A stretch of DNA of 44,074 nucleotides from Candidatus Omnitrophota bacterium (GTDB taxonomy: Bacteria > Omnitrophota > Omnitrophia > Omnitrophales > Aquincolibacteriaceae): positions 1 to 44,074 of the forward strand of contig JACPXM010000007.1 in the NCBI GenBank assembly GCA_016196545.1. The letters are read 5' to 3'. Shown here in pieces: positions 16,321 to 24,431 of the stretch. The position numbers and the translations under genes were made by a program. The first letter of the stretch is position 1. The number at the start of each line of letters is the position of its first letter. The notes under the pieces were generated by a model. That model had not been told where the DNA came from. It worked only from the letters and a program-made list of their open reading frames with translations, and did no database searches.

Positions 16321-16343
16321 CAAAAGGTACCAGGTACCTTTTG
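16321..16343. terminator. 23-bp perfect palindrome between convergent genes, likely bidirectional terminator
   Basis: CAAAAGGTACC and GGTACCTTTTG flank a single central A. Read in either direction it is a GC-containing stem followed by TTTT, between the stops of the DHS-like gene (plus) and livF (minus), only 29 bp apart. It contains two adjacent GGTACC words, and its odd-centred design resembles the larger palindrome at 21012. Confidence 0.6.
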
Positions 16344-16347
16344 CATT

Positions 16348-17052
16348 TTATCCGCCGAGATAGGCTTCGATGACGGTAGGACTGGCGAGGAGTTCGGAAC
16401 CACTGCCTTCAAGCTGAATGCGGCCGCTTTCAAGGACGTAGGCGTAATGCGCGAGTTCGAGCGCCCGGAGCGCGTTTTGCTCCACCAGAAGAAGCGTAAT
16501 CCCGCGCTCATTAATCTGCTGAATCAAATCAAAGACCAGGTCCACCATTTTGGGCGCAAGGCCGAGGCTCGGCTCATCCAAAAGCAAGAGCTTGGGCCGG
16601 GCCATCAGCGCGCGGGCCATGGCGAGCATTTGCTGCTCCCCACCACTCAAATTTCCTGCCAAATGGCGCAAACGCTCGCGAAGCGCGGGAAAAAGATCCA
16701 AAAATTCTTCTTTGTCATGGGCCAGCTCTTTTCCAGGAGTCCGGGTATAAGCGCCCAAATCCAGATTTTCCTCCACCGTCAAATGCGCAAATACCCGTCT
16801 TCCCTCCGGAACCTGCGTGATGCCAAGCCGCACAATGGCATCCGGCGCCAGCCTTTCGATCGAATAGCCTTCGAATTGAACGGAGCCCTTTTTGGATGCC
16901 ACAATGCCTGAAAGCGTCATAAGAAGCGTCGTCTTACCCGCCCCATTGGAACCAATCAGCGTGACGATTTTCCCGGCAGGCACTTCGAGTTTGACGCCCT
17001 TGAGAATTTCGATTTTTCCGTAGCCGGAATGAAGCCCCGTCACCTTTAGCAT
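16348..17052 (-). CDS. livF: Branched-chain amino acid ABC transporter ATPase LivF
   Basis: 234-residue cytoplasmic ATPase. Walker A GSNGAGKTT (about 34-42), signature LSGGEQQ, Walker B LLLLDEPSLGLAP and switch histidine region LLLVEQN are all present. Typical LivF endings such as VLESGRIQLEGSGSELL are seen. With LivG it powers uptake through LivH/LivM. Its start overlaps the livG stop by 7 bp, and it is the last gene of a five-gene operon livJHMGF. Confidence 0.94.
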   Translation of the reverse strand: MLKVTGLHSGYGKIEILKGVKLEVPAGKIVTLIGSNGAGKTTLLMTLSGIVASKKGSVQFEGYSIERLAPDAIVRLGITQVPEGRRVFAHLTVEENLDLGAYTRTPGKELAHDKEEFLDLFPALRERLRHLAGNLSGGEQQMLAMARALMARPKLLLLDEPSLGLAPKMVDLVFDLIQQINERGITLLLVEQNALRALELAHYAYVLESGRIQLEGSGSELLASPTVIEAYLGG

Positions 17053-17849
17053 CGCTTGACCCCCTTTCCCAAATACGCCTCAATCACCTTGGGATTGGAT
17101 TGAATTTCCTGCGGCTTGCCCTCCGCAATTTTTTTCCCGTAATCAAGCACCACCACGTGATCGGAAACCGGCATAACAACTTTCATGTCATGTTCGATCA
17201 GAAGAATCGTCACCCCTTTATCCCGGATGACGCGGATTAAATCAAGGAGATCCTCTTTTTCTTTAGGGTTCATGCCCGCCGCGGGTTCATCCAAAAGGAG
17301 CAGTTGGGGCTCGCAAGCCAAGGCTCTTGCGATTTCGAGTTTTCGCTGCTGCCCGTAAGCGAGATTACGCGCCAGCTCCCTCGCCCTTCCCGTCAGTTCA
17401 AAAAAAGCAAGAAGGCGGCGGGCTTGCTTGTAAATCTTTTTTTCCTCGACTTCCACCCACCGGGGACGCAAAAGAGAGCCCCAAATGCCTGTATGTCCCT
17501 TGGCATGGGCGCCGACCATCACGTTTTCAAGCGCAGTCATGTTTTTAAAAAGGCGAATGGTCTGGAACGTGCGGGCGATGCCAAGCCTTGCAATTTCATG
17601 GGCGGATAAGTGATTGAGCTGGGCTTGGGCATCCCCGTAATAAATATTGCCTTCATCAGGCGTATATAGTCCGGTGATGCAATTAAAAAGCGTGGTCTTC
17701 CCGGCGCCGTTAGGCCCAATCAGGCTTATGACTTTACCTCGCTCCACCGTAAAATTAATTTTTTCCAGCGCCGTCACACCGCCAAAGCGTTTGGAAAGTT
17801 TTTCAATGGAAAGGACAAAATCCTGGGAAAGTTTGCGCTCGGGTTTCAT
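17046..17849 (-). CDS. livG: Branched-chain amino acid ABC transporter ATPase LivG
   Basis: 267-residue ATPase. Walker A GPNGAGKTT near residue 45, the LivG-type loop FNCITGLYTPDEG, signature LAYGQQRKLEIARAL, Walker B LLLLDEPAAGMNPKEK and ILLIEHDMKVVM are complete. The C-terminus EGKPQEIQSNPKVIEAYLG is normal for LivG. The start overlaps livM by ATGA. No lost residues are seen. Confidence 0.95.
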   Translation of the reverse strand: MKPERKLSQDFVLSIEKLSKRFGGVTALEKINFTVERGKVISLIGPNGAGKTTLFNCITGLYTPDEGNIYYGDAQAQLNHLSAHEIARLGIARTFQTIRLFKNMTALENVMVGAHAKGHTGIWGSLLRPRWVEVEEKKIYKQARRLLAFFELTGRARELARNLAYGQQRKLEIARALACEPQLLLLDEPAAGMNPKEKEDLLDLIRVIRDKGVTILLIEHDMKVVMPVSDHVVVLDYGKKIAEGKPQEIQSNPKVIEAYLGKGVKRC

Positions 17850-18838
17850 TGCTTGCCCCCCCGCGTACTGAATTCCCCAGATTGGTACAAGTCCCCCAAA
17901 AGACCCTGGGGACGAAAGAGCATCACAAGAATCATGGAAAGCCCGAAAAGCAGCATACGGTAAATTTCAAATCCGCGCAAAAATTCCGGCAAGATGCTAA
18001 GCAGCACAGCGCCCAGAATTACACCGTAAATATTGCCCAGCCCTCCGAGCACCACCATCGCGAGCACCATGACGGACAAAATAAAATCAAAGCTGTCGGG
18101 GGAAACACTCCCTTGCTTAGCCGCGAAAAGCGAGCCGGCCAAGCCCGCCACAAATCCTCCGAGGGCAAAGGCGGAGAGTTTGGCCCAGATCGGGTCAATC
18201 CCCATAAAGCCGGCCACAAGCTCGTCTTCGCGAAGTGCGCCCCAGGCGCGGCCCAAGCGCGAATTTTCAATGCGGCGCATAAAAAAGATAACGACCGTGA
18301 TCAGCGCGAGCGTCAAAAAGTAATACGGCTCGGAATTCACGCCAAAATCATAAGCCATGAAGGGAAGCGTTGGATGATCAATCCCCAAAAGACCGTTGGG
18401 ACCGCCGGTGAGGGGATCTAAATTATTGAGCGCGATCCGGACAATTTCACCGGCGCCGAGAGTAACAATCGCCAGATAGTCCCCAGAAAGACGAATCGCC
18501 GGAGTGGCCAGAAGGACTCCGAAAAGCGAGCCCGTAAAAGCGCTGAAAATAAGGCCAGGCCAAAAGGGAATATTCCAGTGAAGATTCAAAAGTGCATAGG
18601 CATAGGCACCTACCGCAAAAAATGCGGCAAAACCAAGATTTAAAATCCCCGCATAGCCCACAATGACGTTCAAGCCGAGGGCCAGCAGGACAAAAATACC
18701 GGCGCTGGCCATGACATCAATGTGATACGGGTTGGAATCCAGAAAAGGAATGGAAATCGCTAGAACGAGCCAAAGAAAAGGGCGGTAAGGCCGAAGGACT
18801 TTTAAAATTTTCCTTCTCCGCGCGGCCTTGGATTTCAT
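17846..18838 (-). CDS. livM: Branched-chain amino acid ABC transporter permease LivM
   Basis: 330-residue inner-membrane permease. Typical motifs are LGLNVIVGYAGILNLGFAAFFAVGAY in the N-terminal half, AIRLSGDYLAIVTLGAGEIVRI, WGALREDELVAGFMGID (the coupling region facing the ATPase) and VVLGGLGNIYGVILGAVLL. The C-terminal FRPQGLLGD is typical. It overlaps livH and livG by ATGA at both ends. Confidence 0.95.
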   Translation of the reverse strand: MKSKAARRRKILKVLRPYRPFLWLVLAISIPFLDSNPYHIDVMASAGIFVLLALGLNVIVGYAGILNLGFAAFFAVGAYAYALLNLHWNIPFWPGLIFSAFTGSLFGVLLATPAIRLSGDYLAIVTLGAGEIVRIALNNLDPLTGGPNGLLGIDHPTLPFMAYDFGVNSEPYYFLTLALITVVIFFMRRIENSRLGRAWGALREDELVAGFMGIDPIWAKLSAFALGGFVAGLAGSLFAAKQGSVSPDSFDFILSVMVLAMVVLGGLGNIYGVILGAVLLSILPEFLRGFEIYRMLLFGLSMILVMLFRPQGLLGDLYQSGEFSTRGGKQ

Positions 18839-19785
18839 AATTTCTTGACCACACGCGTTCCCAAGAGGCCCTGGGGCCTAAAAAGCAGGATTAAAATCAG
18901 AATAAAAAACGCAAACACATTTTTCCATTCCGAGGAAAGATAACCCGCGCCGAGGCCTTCCAGCACTCCGATTAAAATACCTCCGATCAAAGCCCCCGGA
19001 ATATTTCCGATGCCTCCAAGCACAGCGGCCGTAAATGCCTTCAGGCCGGCCAAATAGCCATCGTGAAAATTAATCGTGTTGTAATACATTCCAAACATCA
19101 AGCCGCCGGCACCGGCCATGGCAGAGCCGATCACAAAGGTCTGGGTAATCACACGGTTCACGGGAATGCCCATCAAATAGGCCGCCTGCCTGTCCTCGGC
19201 CAGCGCACGCATCGCCTTGCCCGTTCTCGTGTGCATGATCACAAGATTGAGAAGTCCCATCAAAATCAAGGCTGCGGCCGCGATAATCATTTGAAGATTG
19301 GTGAAAGTCACGGCACCGAAGGAAAACCGGTGAATGGGGATTAAATTGGGAAAATATTTGTCTTGAGGGCCGTAGAGAAGCATCACAGCATTTTGCAAAA
19401 GGAAAGAAACGCCAATGGCTGTAATAAGGGGCGCAAGGCGCGGGGCGTTATGAAGGGGGCGATAAGCGGTTTGTTCCACCAAGGCGCCGAGTGCGGAGCA
19501 TCCCAACATCGTGAAAATAAAAATGAGTGGGACTAAAATCACAAGGCCCGCGGGCCCAAAGGCAAACCCTTGAATCGCAAGGTAAATGGTCAGGCCTAAA
19601 TAGGCCCCGACCATAAAAATCTCGCCATGCGCAAAATTAATCAACTGGGCGATCCCATAAACCATGGTATAGCCCAGCGCAATCATCGCGTAAATGATCC
19701 CTAGGGTGAGGCCATTGATGATTTGCTGGAAGAAAATATCAAGCGCCGACAAAGCGTCACTCGGAGCGTTGCGAGGCAATCCCAA
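18835..19785 (-). CDS. livH: Branched-chain amino acid ABC transporter permease LivH
   Basis: Inner-membrane permease with the LivH core INGLTLGIIYAMIALGYTMVYGIAQLINFAHGEIFMVGA, the coupling segment RALAEDRQAAYLMGIPVNR, and AVLGGIGNIPGALIGGILIG. It ends LLFRPQGLLGTRVVKKL. There is no in-frame ATG before the first membrane segment. The track uses a TTG at 19785; another TTG at 19740 would give MSALDIFFQQIINGL, closer to normal LivH N-termini. Neither has a strong ribosome site, so the start is uncertain. The gene follows livJ by about 45 bp. Confidence 0.92.
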   Translation of the reverse strand: MGLPRNAPSDALSALDIFFQQIINGLTLGIIYAMIALGYTMVYGIAQLINFAHGEIFMVGAYLGLTIYLAIQGFAFGPAGLVILVPLIFIFTMLGCSALGALVEQTAYRPLHNAPRLAPLITAIGVSFLLQNAVMLLYGPQDKYFPNLIPIHRFSFGAVTFTNLQMIIAAAALILMGLLNLVIMHTRTGKAMRALAEDRQAAYLMGIPVNRVITQTFVIGSAMAGAGGLMFGMYYNTINFHDGYLAGLKAFTAAVLGGIGNIPGALIGGILIGVLEGLGAGYLSSEWKNVFAFFILILILLFRPQGLLGTRVVKKL

Positions 19786-19830
19786 GATTTAGATCGCTTC
19801 GCCGGCAGCACGTTCCCGCTGTGACGAATA

Positions 19831-20964
19831 TCATTGGGCAGGCTCCACATAATCGAGTTTGCCTGAATGGACTTTAAATATCCCTAAAACCTGATTTTTA
19901 TTATCCCCTTTTTCATCAAATGCAATGATGCCCGTGATGCCCGTAAAACTCGGCGTCGAGCGCAGTGCCTCCAGAATTTTTCCGCGGTCTTTGACGCCGG
20001 CCTTTGTCAGGGCGCTCATTAAGATATTCGCGGCATCATAACCGTAGGCCGACCACAGGCCGACGGGTCCGTATTTAGCTTCGTAATTTTGAATAAATTT
20101 TTCTGCCGCTGGAACTTTTTTCATGTCTTGGCCCACCATGGTCGCGTAAGTACCCTCGGCAATCTCGGGGCTCGCGAGTTCGATAAACATGGGGCTTGCG
20201 ATTCCATCTCCTCCCATGAATAAGGAAGGAATTTGGAGCGAGCGGGCCTGCCTTATCAGCAAGGCGCCTTCCGGGTAAATGCCTCCAAAATAAATCATAT
20301 CCGGATTGAGGGGTTTTATTTTGATTAGGAGTGGCGTGAAATCTTTATCCCCCTGAGTAATGCCCTCATGGGTCAAAACGCTTAAGCCCTGCTTTTTTGC
20401 TTCTTTTTCAAATTCATCGGCGAGACCTTTGCCGTAAGTGGTTTTATCATCGATGAGAATCACAGTTTTAATCCCGAGGGAGGAAGCCGCGTAACGGGCC
20501 CCGCTGGGCCCTTGAATGTCATCGGTGGCCGAAACACGGAAAAAGGTGTTAAAGCCCTGTTTGGAAATATCCGGATTCGTGGAAGCAGGTGTGATTTGAA
20601 CCATTCCCGCAGCGTAATAAATTGCGGAGGCGGGCTTGGTACAACTTGAATTAAAATGCCCAATGACGCCCATGACATCGCGGTCTGCAGCAAATTTTTT
20701 GGCTACATTAACTGCCTGAGAGGGATTATGCTGATCATCCTGAGACATGACCTGAAACCGGTAGCCGGGTATTGCAAACCCATTTTCTTCAGCCTGCGCT
20801 ACGGCCAACTCCACGCCCCGGCAGTTTTCGAGCCCGATTTGTGCCTGATCCCCGCTCAAGGGCGCGGCGCATCCGATTTTGATCACAGGGGTCTTTGGAT
20901 TACCGCCACAGCCTGCGAGGATGAGGATTAAAACGACACGTGGAAATTGTAGGATTCTTTTCAT
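19831..20964 (-). CDS. livJ: Branched-chain amino acid ABC transporter substrate-binding lipoprotein
   Basis: 377 residues with a lipoprotein signal (MKRILQFPRVVLILILAGC; lipobox LAGC), so anchored in the periplasm. The Leu/Ile/Val-binding type I fold shows in IKIGCAAPLSGDQAQIG, GVIGHFNSSCTKPASAIYY and TPASTNPDISKQGFNTFFRVSATDD, with FFGG-type strands later. It is the first gene of the liv operon. The actual ligand could be branched-chain amino acids, other amino acids or urea-like amides; the binding residues do not settle this by eye. A very large palindrome lies about 50 bp upstream. Confidence 0.92.
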   Translation of the reverse strand: MKRILQFPRVVLILILAGCGGNPKTPVIKIGCAAPLSGDQAQIGLENCRGVELAVAQAEENGFAIPGYRFQVMSQDDQHNPSQAVNVAKKFAADRDVMGVIGHFNSSCTKPASAIYYAAGMVQITPASTNPDISKQGFNTFFRVSATDDIQGPSGARYAASSLGIKTVILIDDKTTYGKGLADEFEKEAKKQGLSVLTHEGITQGDKDFTPLLIKIKPLNPDMIYFGGIYPEGALLIRQARSLQIPSLFMGGDGIASPMFIELASPEIAEGTYATMVGQDMKKVPAAEKFIQNYEAKYGPVGLWSAYGYDAANILMSALTKAGVKDRGKILEALRSTPSFTGITGIIAFDEKGDNKNQVLGIFKVHSGKLDYVEPAQ

Positions 20965-21011
20965 AGCCTTTTTGTGTCAGTCTATTGACATCTTAAAAAG
21001 AAGCAAGCCAA

Positions 21012-21062
21012 ATAACCTACCGGTTCCAGGTTGCCGGCGGCAACCTGGAACCGGTAGGTTAT
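21012..21062. repeat. 51-bp perfect palindrome in the livJ/APC divergent region
   Basis: Two 25-base arms, perfectly complementary, around one central G. The arm begins ATAACCTACCGGTTCCAGG and ends in GTTGCCG. It lies between two divergent genes, so it is not a terminator for either. As DNA it could extrude a cruciform; as RNA it would form one of the most stable hairpins in the window. Confidence 0.95.
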
Positions 21063-21138
21063 CGGCATCCCTTTTATTAAGCTCAAATTGACCTTTCATA
21101 AGGATCGGGACAGCCCCTTTGAGGCATAATTTATTTTC

Positions 21139-21167
21139 TCGATTACCTCACTCATTTTACCTATAAT
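21139..21167 (+). promoter_or_regulatory. Probable promoter of the APC permease gene
   Basis: A perfect TATAAT (21162-21167) follows a weak TCGATT -35 at 17 bp spacing. It lies 30 bp before the GTG start, with AGGAGG at 21181-21186 in between. Confidence 0.5.
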
Positions 21168-21197
21168 TGGCGCTTCAATCAGGAGGTTCGCCCAAGC

Positions 21198-22925
21198 GTG
21201 CTAGCACTTAAGAGAGTTGAAAGGCCTCGAGAACTGAAATGGTATCAGGCGGGCGCCATGCTCTACGGCGACTGGGGAACCAGTAAAGCCTATGTTCTGG
21301 GCATTGCCTTTGCCCTTTCCGGACATGCCTCATGGTTTTTCCTTGGTATTATGTCGGCACTCACCGCCGTTGTCGGCATTTGTTATATGATTATCTGCCG
21401 CATTTATCCCGATGGCGGCGGCGTTTATTCTTCGGTCAAACATCGCTCTCAAAATCTGGCCGTGATTGGCGCCCTGCTTTTAATTGCGGATTATGTCGTC
21501 ACGGCCTCCCTGAGCGCGCTGGACGCCTTTCATTATTTTAATGTGCCCCATCCGGAACGCTGGGCCATTGCCTCGATTCTCATGATCGGAATCATTAACT
21601 GGATTGGCCCCACCAAAGGAGGAAGTATCGCCGCCGTGATTGGGGTTGCAGCCTCAGCGGTAGCGGCCGTCCTTTTCATTTCCACCTTGCCTTCACTTCC
21701 TCATGTTGAACTTTCCATGCCCAAAAGCGGCTGGAATTCAAATTGGTCCGTCTTTGTCGGAATTATCCTCGCCCTTTCTGGCGTCGAGGCCGTTGCCAAT
21801 ATGACAGGCATTATGGTTCATCCCGTGGAGCGCACCGCCAAAAAGGCCATTTGGCCAGTTCTCTTGGAAGTTTCAATACTCACGTTCTTATTGGGTATTG
21901 CTATGAATGCGATTCCGGGACTCACGGATCACACCGAAGACATGCTTCGCGCGCTGGGAAATCATTATATCGGTCCCTGGTACGGGAATCTCATTTCTAT
22001 TGTTTTCGGATTTTTGCTTTTATCCGCGGTCAACACCGCGGTTTCCGATCTCGTCAGCATTCAGTTTTCTCTCGCCAAGGATCGTGAACTTCCCCCTGTT
22101 TTTGGGATACTCAACCGCTTTGGAATGCCGGGATTGGCCCTTATCGTCGCAACAGTCGTCCCGATTTTAGTTTTGCTCTTTGAGCATGATCTCGTCCATC
22201 TTGCTTCTTTCTATGCCATCGGAGTCGTCGGGGCCATTACGTTAAATTTAGGCTCTTGCGCCACAAATTTCGGAATTCGGCTAAAAAGGAGGGAGCGTCT
22301 TGTTCTAACGGTCACTTCCATTGTCCTGCTTCTGGTTTGGGTGACAATTGCGGTTCAAAAACATAACGCGCTTTTATTTGCGCTTACCGTTTTAGGGGTG
22401 GGACTCACTTTAAGATTTGCCGCGCAAAAAGTTATGGTTCCGGCCGCCATTCCCGAAGAATTGCTTTCCGTCAATGTCTTATCGGTTTCCGAGGCCAAGG
22501 AAATTACCCCGCTTTACAATAGTTCCACCCTGGTTGCCTTTAAGGGGATTAATATCAGCCTTCTCGAAGAAGCGGCACTTCGTTCAAAGGCCTTGGGAGA
22601 AAATGCAGTGTACCTCAATTATGTGGAAGAAAGCCCTCCCTCCCTGGATCTCCCCACAGAAATGGCACCTTCCGTGCAATCCATTGAGTTGCTAAAGAAG
22701 GCTCAAACGATTTTGGAAGAAAAAGGGCTGACGGCGGTTCCAATTTGGAGGCTTGGGGAAGATCCGGGAAAATTAATTGCAAACACCGCCAAAGAACTAG
22801 GTGTCAAAACCGTGATGATTGGCACCACGAAACGCAGCGCCCTCATTAATTTACTGCGCGGAGACGTACTACGAACCCTCGCCAAAAATCTTCCCGCAAG
22901 CTGTCACTTGGTAATAAGCGGCTAA
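21198..22925 (+). CDS. APC-superfamily permease with C-terminal USP domain
   Basis: 575 residues. Residues 1 to about 420 hold around twelve membrane segments of an amino acid/polyamine/cation (APC) transporter, with LYGDWGTSKAYVLGIAFALSG at the start and FVGIILALSGVEAVANMTGIM in the middle. The rest is a soluble domain; its end, IANTAKELGVKTVMIGTTKRSALINLLRGDVLRTLAKNLP, is universal-stress-protein-like with a G-x2-x9-G nucleotide-loop style. Such APC-USP fusions are known, and the soluble part probably regulates transport from the cytoplasm. The start is GTG with AGGAGG 11 bases upstream. The neighbouring DHS-like gene and liv operon suggest polyamine or amino acid traffic, but the substrate is unknown. 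Its stop overlaps that of the convergent gene at 22922. Confidence 0.85.
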   Translation: MLALKRVERPRELKWYQAGAMLYGDWGTSKAYVLGIAFALSGHASWFFLGIMSALTAVVGICYMIICRIYPDGGGVYSSVKHRSQNLAVIGALLLIADYVVTASLSALDAFHYFNVPHPERWAIASILMIGIINWIGPTKGGSIAAVIGVAASAVAAVLFISTLPSLPHVELSMPKSGWNSNWSVFVGIILALSGVEAVANMTGIMVHPVERTAKKAIWPVLLEVSILTFLLGIAMNAIPGLTDHTEDMLRALGNHYIGPWYGNLISIVFGFLLLSAVNTAVSDLVSIQFSLAKDRELPPVFGILNRFGMPGLALIVATVVPILVLLFEHDLVHLASFYAIGVVGAITLNLGSCATNFGIRLKRRERLVLTVTSIVLLLVWVTIAVQKHNALLFALTVLGVGLTLRFAAQKVMVPAAIPEELLSVNVLSVSEAKEITPLYNSSTLVAFKGINISLLEEAALRSKALGENAVYLNYVEESPPSLDLPTEMAPSVQSIELLKKAQTILEEKGLTAVPIWRLGEDPGKLIANTAKELGVKTVMIGTTKRSALINLLRGDVLRTLAKNLPASCHLVISG

Positions 22926-23212
22926 ATCTTGCCGTCCCAGCGCCCGCCCTGACGCGCAATCAATGCATCCCAACCCGACCAAAAGCGGAAGATTCCGGTA
23001 AGTCCCAAAACTGCGTGAGTCACGTTTTTTTTGGTTTCATTATCATTTAAATACTGACCCAAGCCCGGCCAAATGATGAGCGATGCAAGCCCTGCGATGA
23101 CCGTCTTGCCATTCATATCCCCGTGCTTGGCGGTATTCTCGGCAAAGGCTCCGTTTGGAACTGCCATTACTGCAATTATCCCTAACATGAGATACACAAC
23201 TAATTTCTTCAT
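22922..23212 (-). CDS. Small exported protein with a PGxGQY motif
   Basis: 96 residues from the ATG at 23212, with GGAGGATAAA just upstream; the earlier start in the track overlaps the dsbD-like gene. Signal peptide MKKLVVYLMLGIIAVMAVPNGAFA, then one or two hydrophobic segments with ASLIIWPGLGQYLNDN. That motif resembles the PG-x-GQ-x-Y turn of TM2/DUF5683-type small membrane proteins, also seen twice in the gene at 29563-30422. Function unknown. It is the last gene of the tatA operon, 1 bp after the dsbD-like gene, and its stop overlaps the stop of the convergent APC gene. Confidence 0.75.
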   Translation of the reverse strand: MKKLVVYLMLGIIAVMAVPNGAFAENTAKHGDMNGKTVIAGLASLIIWPGLGQYLNDNETKKNVTHAVLGLTGIFRFWSGWDALIARQGGRWDGKI

Positions 23213-23213
23213 T

Positions 23214-24431
23214 TTATCCTCCTTTGGTTTCATTAACCGGTTTCAAGGTTTTTAAAATATCCAAAAATTCCTGAGCGGAAACAAACCCCGTAATGCGGGC
23301 GGCCTTCTTTTCCTCTCCCTTTTCATCGAGAAAAAGCAGGGTAGGTACCCCAATGATATCAAATTTATCTATGACGTCTTGGATTTCTTTAGTATCGGCC
23401 TCTGTCAAATCGACTTTAAGGCGCATAAAATCTTCCAGTGCCGTGATCACACGCCTGTCGGTGTACGTGTACTGGTCCAGTTCATGGCATGGGATACACC
23501 AGTCTGCAAAAAAATCCATGACTACCTTTTGGGATGCAGATTTGGCGTTTTCCAACTTTTCAGGCGAATACGGTTCCCAGATCACACCCTCACGGGGCAT
23601 CAGGATAAACCCCAGAAGGCCGCCGAGCACCGCTAAAAAACCAAGCAGCTTTTTCCCCATCACAAACTTTTCCGAGTAAATGCTGGACCGTTCCATAAAT
23701 CCCAGATAAATGCCCCCCGCCATAAGTGCCGCAGGCCCCAGCCATTTGATAAGATCGGGATTGAAGGCAAGGAAAAGATAAAAAAGGCTCAAAGCGAGTA
23801 AAATCACGCCGTAAAGTTTTTCCATCCACACGAGCCACATCCCGGATTTGGGAAGGCGGTGCAAAAGCCCGGAAAATGTCCCTAACACCAGATAGGGCAT
23901 CCCAAGACCCAGCGACAAAATAAAAAAAACCAAAAATGCGAAAGTGGGATCCTGACGGGTTCCCACAAAGGTCAAAAGCGCGAGGATCGGAGGCCCAATG
24001 CAGGGCGCCGCAAAAACACCGACAAAGAGCCCGGAAAGAAAAATCCCCAGAAGCCCCTTGCGGTGGGATTCCTCCCCTGCTTTCTGAATCATCCAAGATG
24101 GAAGTTGAAAGGTATAAACCCCAAAGAGGCTCATGGCAAGGATTCCAATAATCCCCGCGATGGCGACTAAAACCCATCGGTTTTGAAGCAATCCACCGAA
24201 CAAAGATCCCGTCAGCGCCGCGCCGACTCCCAGCGAGGTGTAAGTCACGGCTATGCCCAGCACATAGACCAGCGCGTGTCCAAAGGCCACGGTCTTTGAA
24301 GTATGCTGATGTTTTCCGAAAAGCGCGGCCGTTACCGAAAGCATCGGATAAACACAAGGGGTTAGATTAAGCGCAAGGCCTGAGAAAAAAATTCCCAAAA
24401 AAGAAAGGGGTCCGCCCGGCAACTCCATCAT
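23214..24431 (-). CDS. dsbD: Short DsbD-type thiol:disulfide interchange protein
   Basis: The ATG at 24431 forms an ATGA with the MFS stop; the longer track start lies inside that gene. The protein is 405 residues. The N-terminal two thirds is a CcdA/DsbD membrane domain with the redox cysteines C26 (LTPCVYPM) and C143 (AAPCIGPP). The C-terminus is a thioredoxin-like domain with W-C312-I-P-C315 (FFADWCIPCHELDQY) and a cis-proline segment GVPTLLFLD. The N-terminal periplasmic alpha domain of E. coli DsbD is absent. It carries electrons from cytoplasmic thioredoxin to the periplasm, for example for cytochrome c maturation. Being in an operon with tatA and a HemQ-like protein fits periplasmic redox and heme work. 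Confidence 0.9.
   Translation of the reverse strand: MMELPGGPLSFLGIFFSGLALNLTPCVYPMLSVTAALFGKHQHTSKTVAFGHALVYVLGIAVTYTSLGVGAALTGSLFGGLLQNRWVLVAIAGIIGILAMSLFGVYTFQLPSWMIQKAGEESHRKGLLGIFLSGLFVGVFAAPCIGPPILALLTFVGTRQDPTFAFLVFFILSLGLGMPYLVLGTFSGLLHRLPKSGMWLVWMEKLYGVILLALSLFYLFLAFNPDLIKWLGPAALMAGGIYLGFMERSSIYSEKFVMGKKLLGFLAVLGGLLGFILMPREGVIWEPYSPEKLENAKSASQKVVMDFFADWCIPCHELDQYTYTDRRVITALEDFMRLKVDLTEADTKEIQDVIDKFDIIGVPTLLFLDEKGEEKKAARITGFVSAQEFLDILKTLKPVNETKGG

Noticed and set aside
23590-24357. 255-residue ORF inside the dsbD-like gene
   Set aside because: Alternative-frame shadow; the overlapping frame has complete DsbD motifs and the shadow has no recognisable domain or ribosome site.
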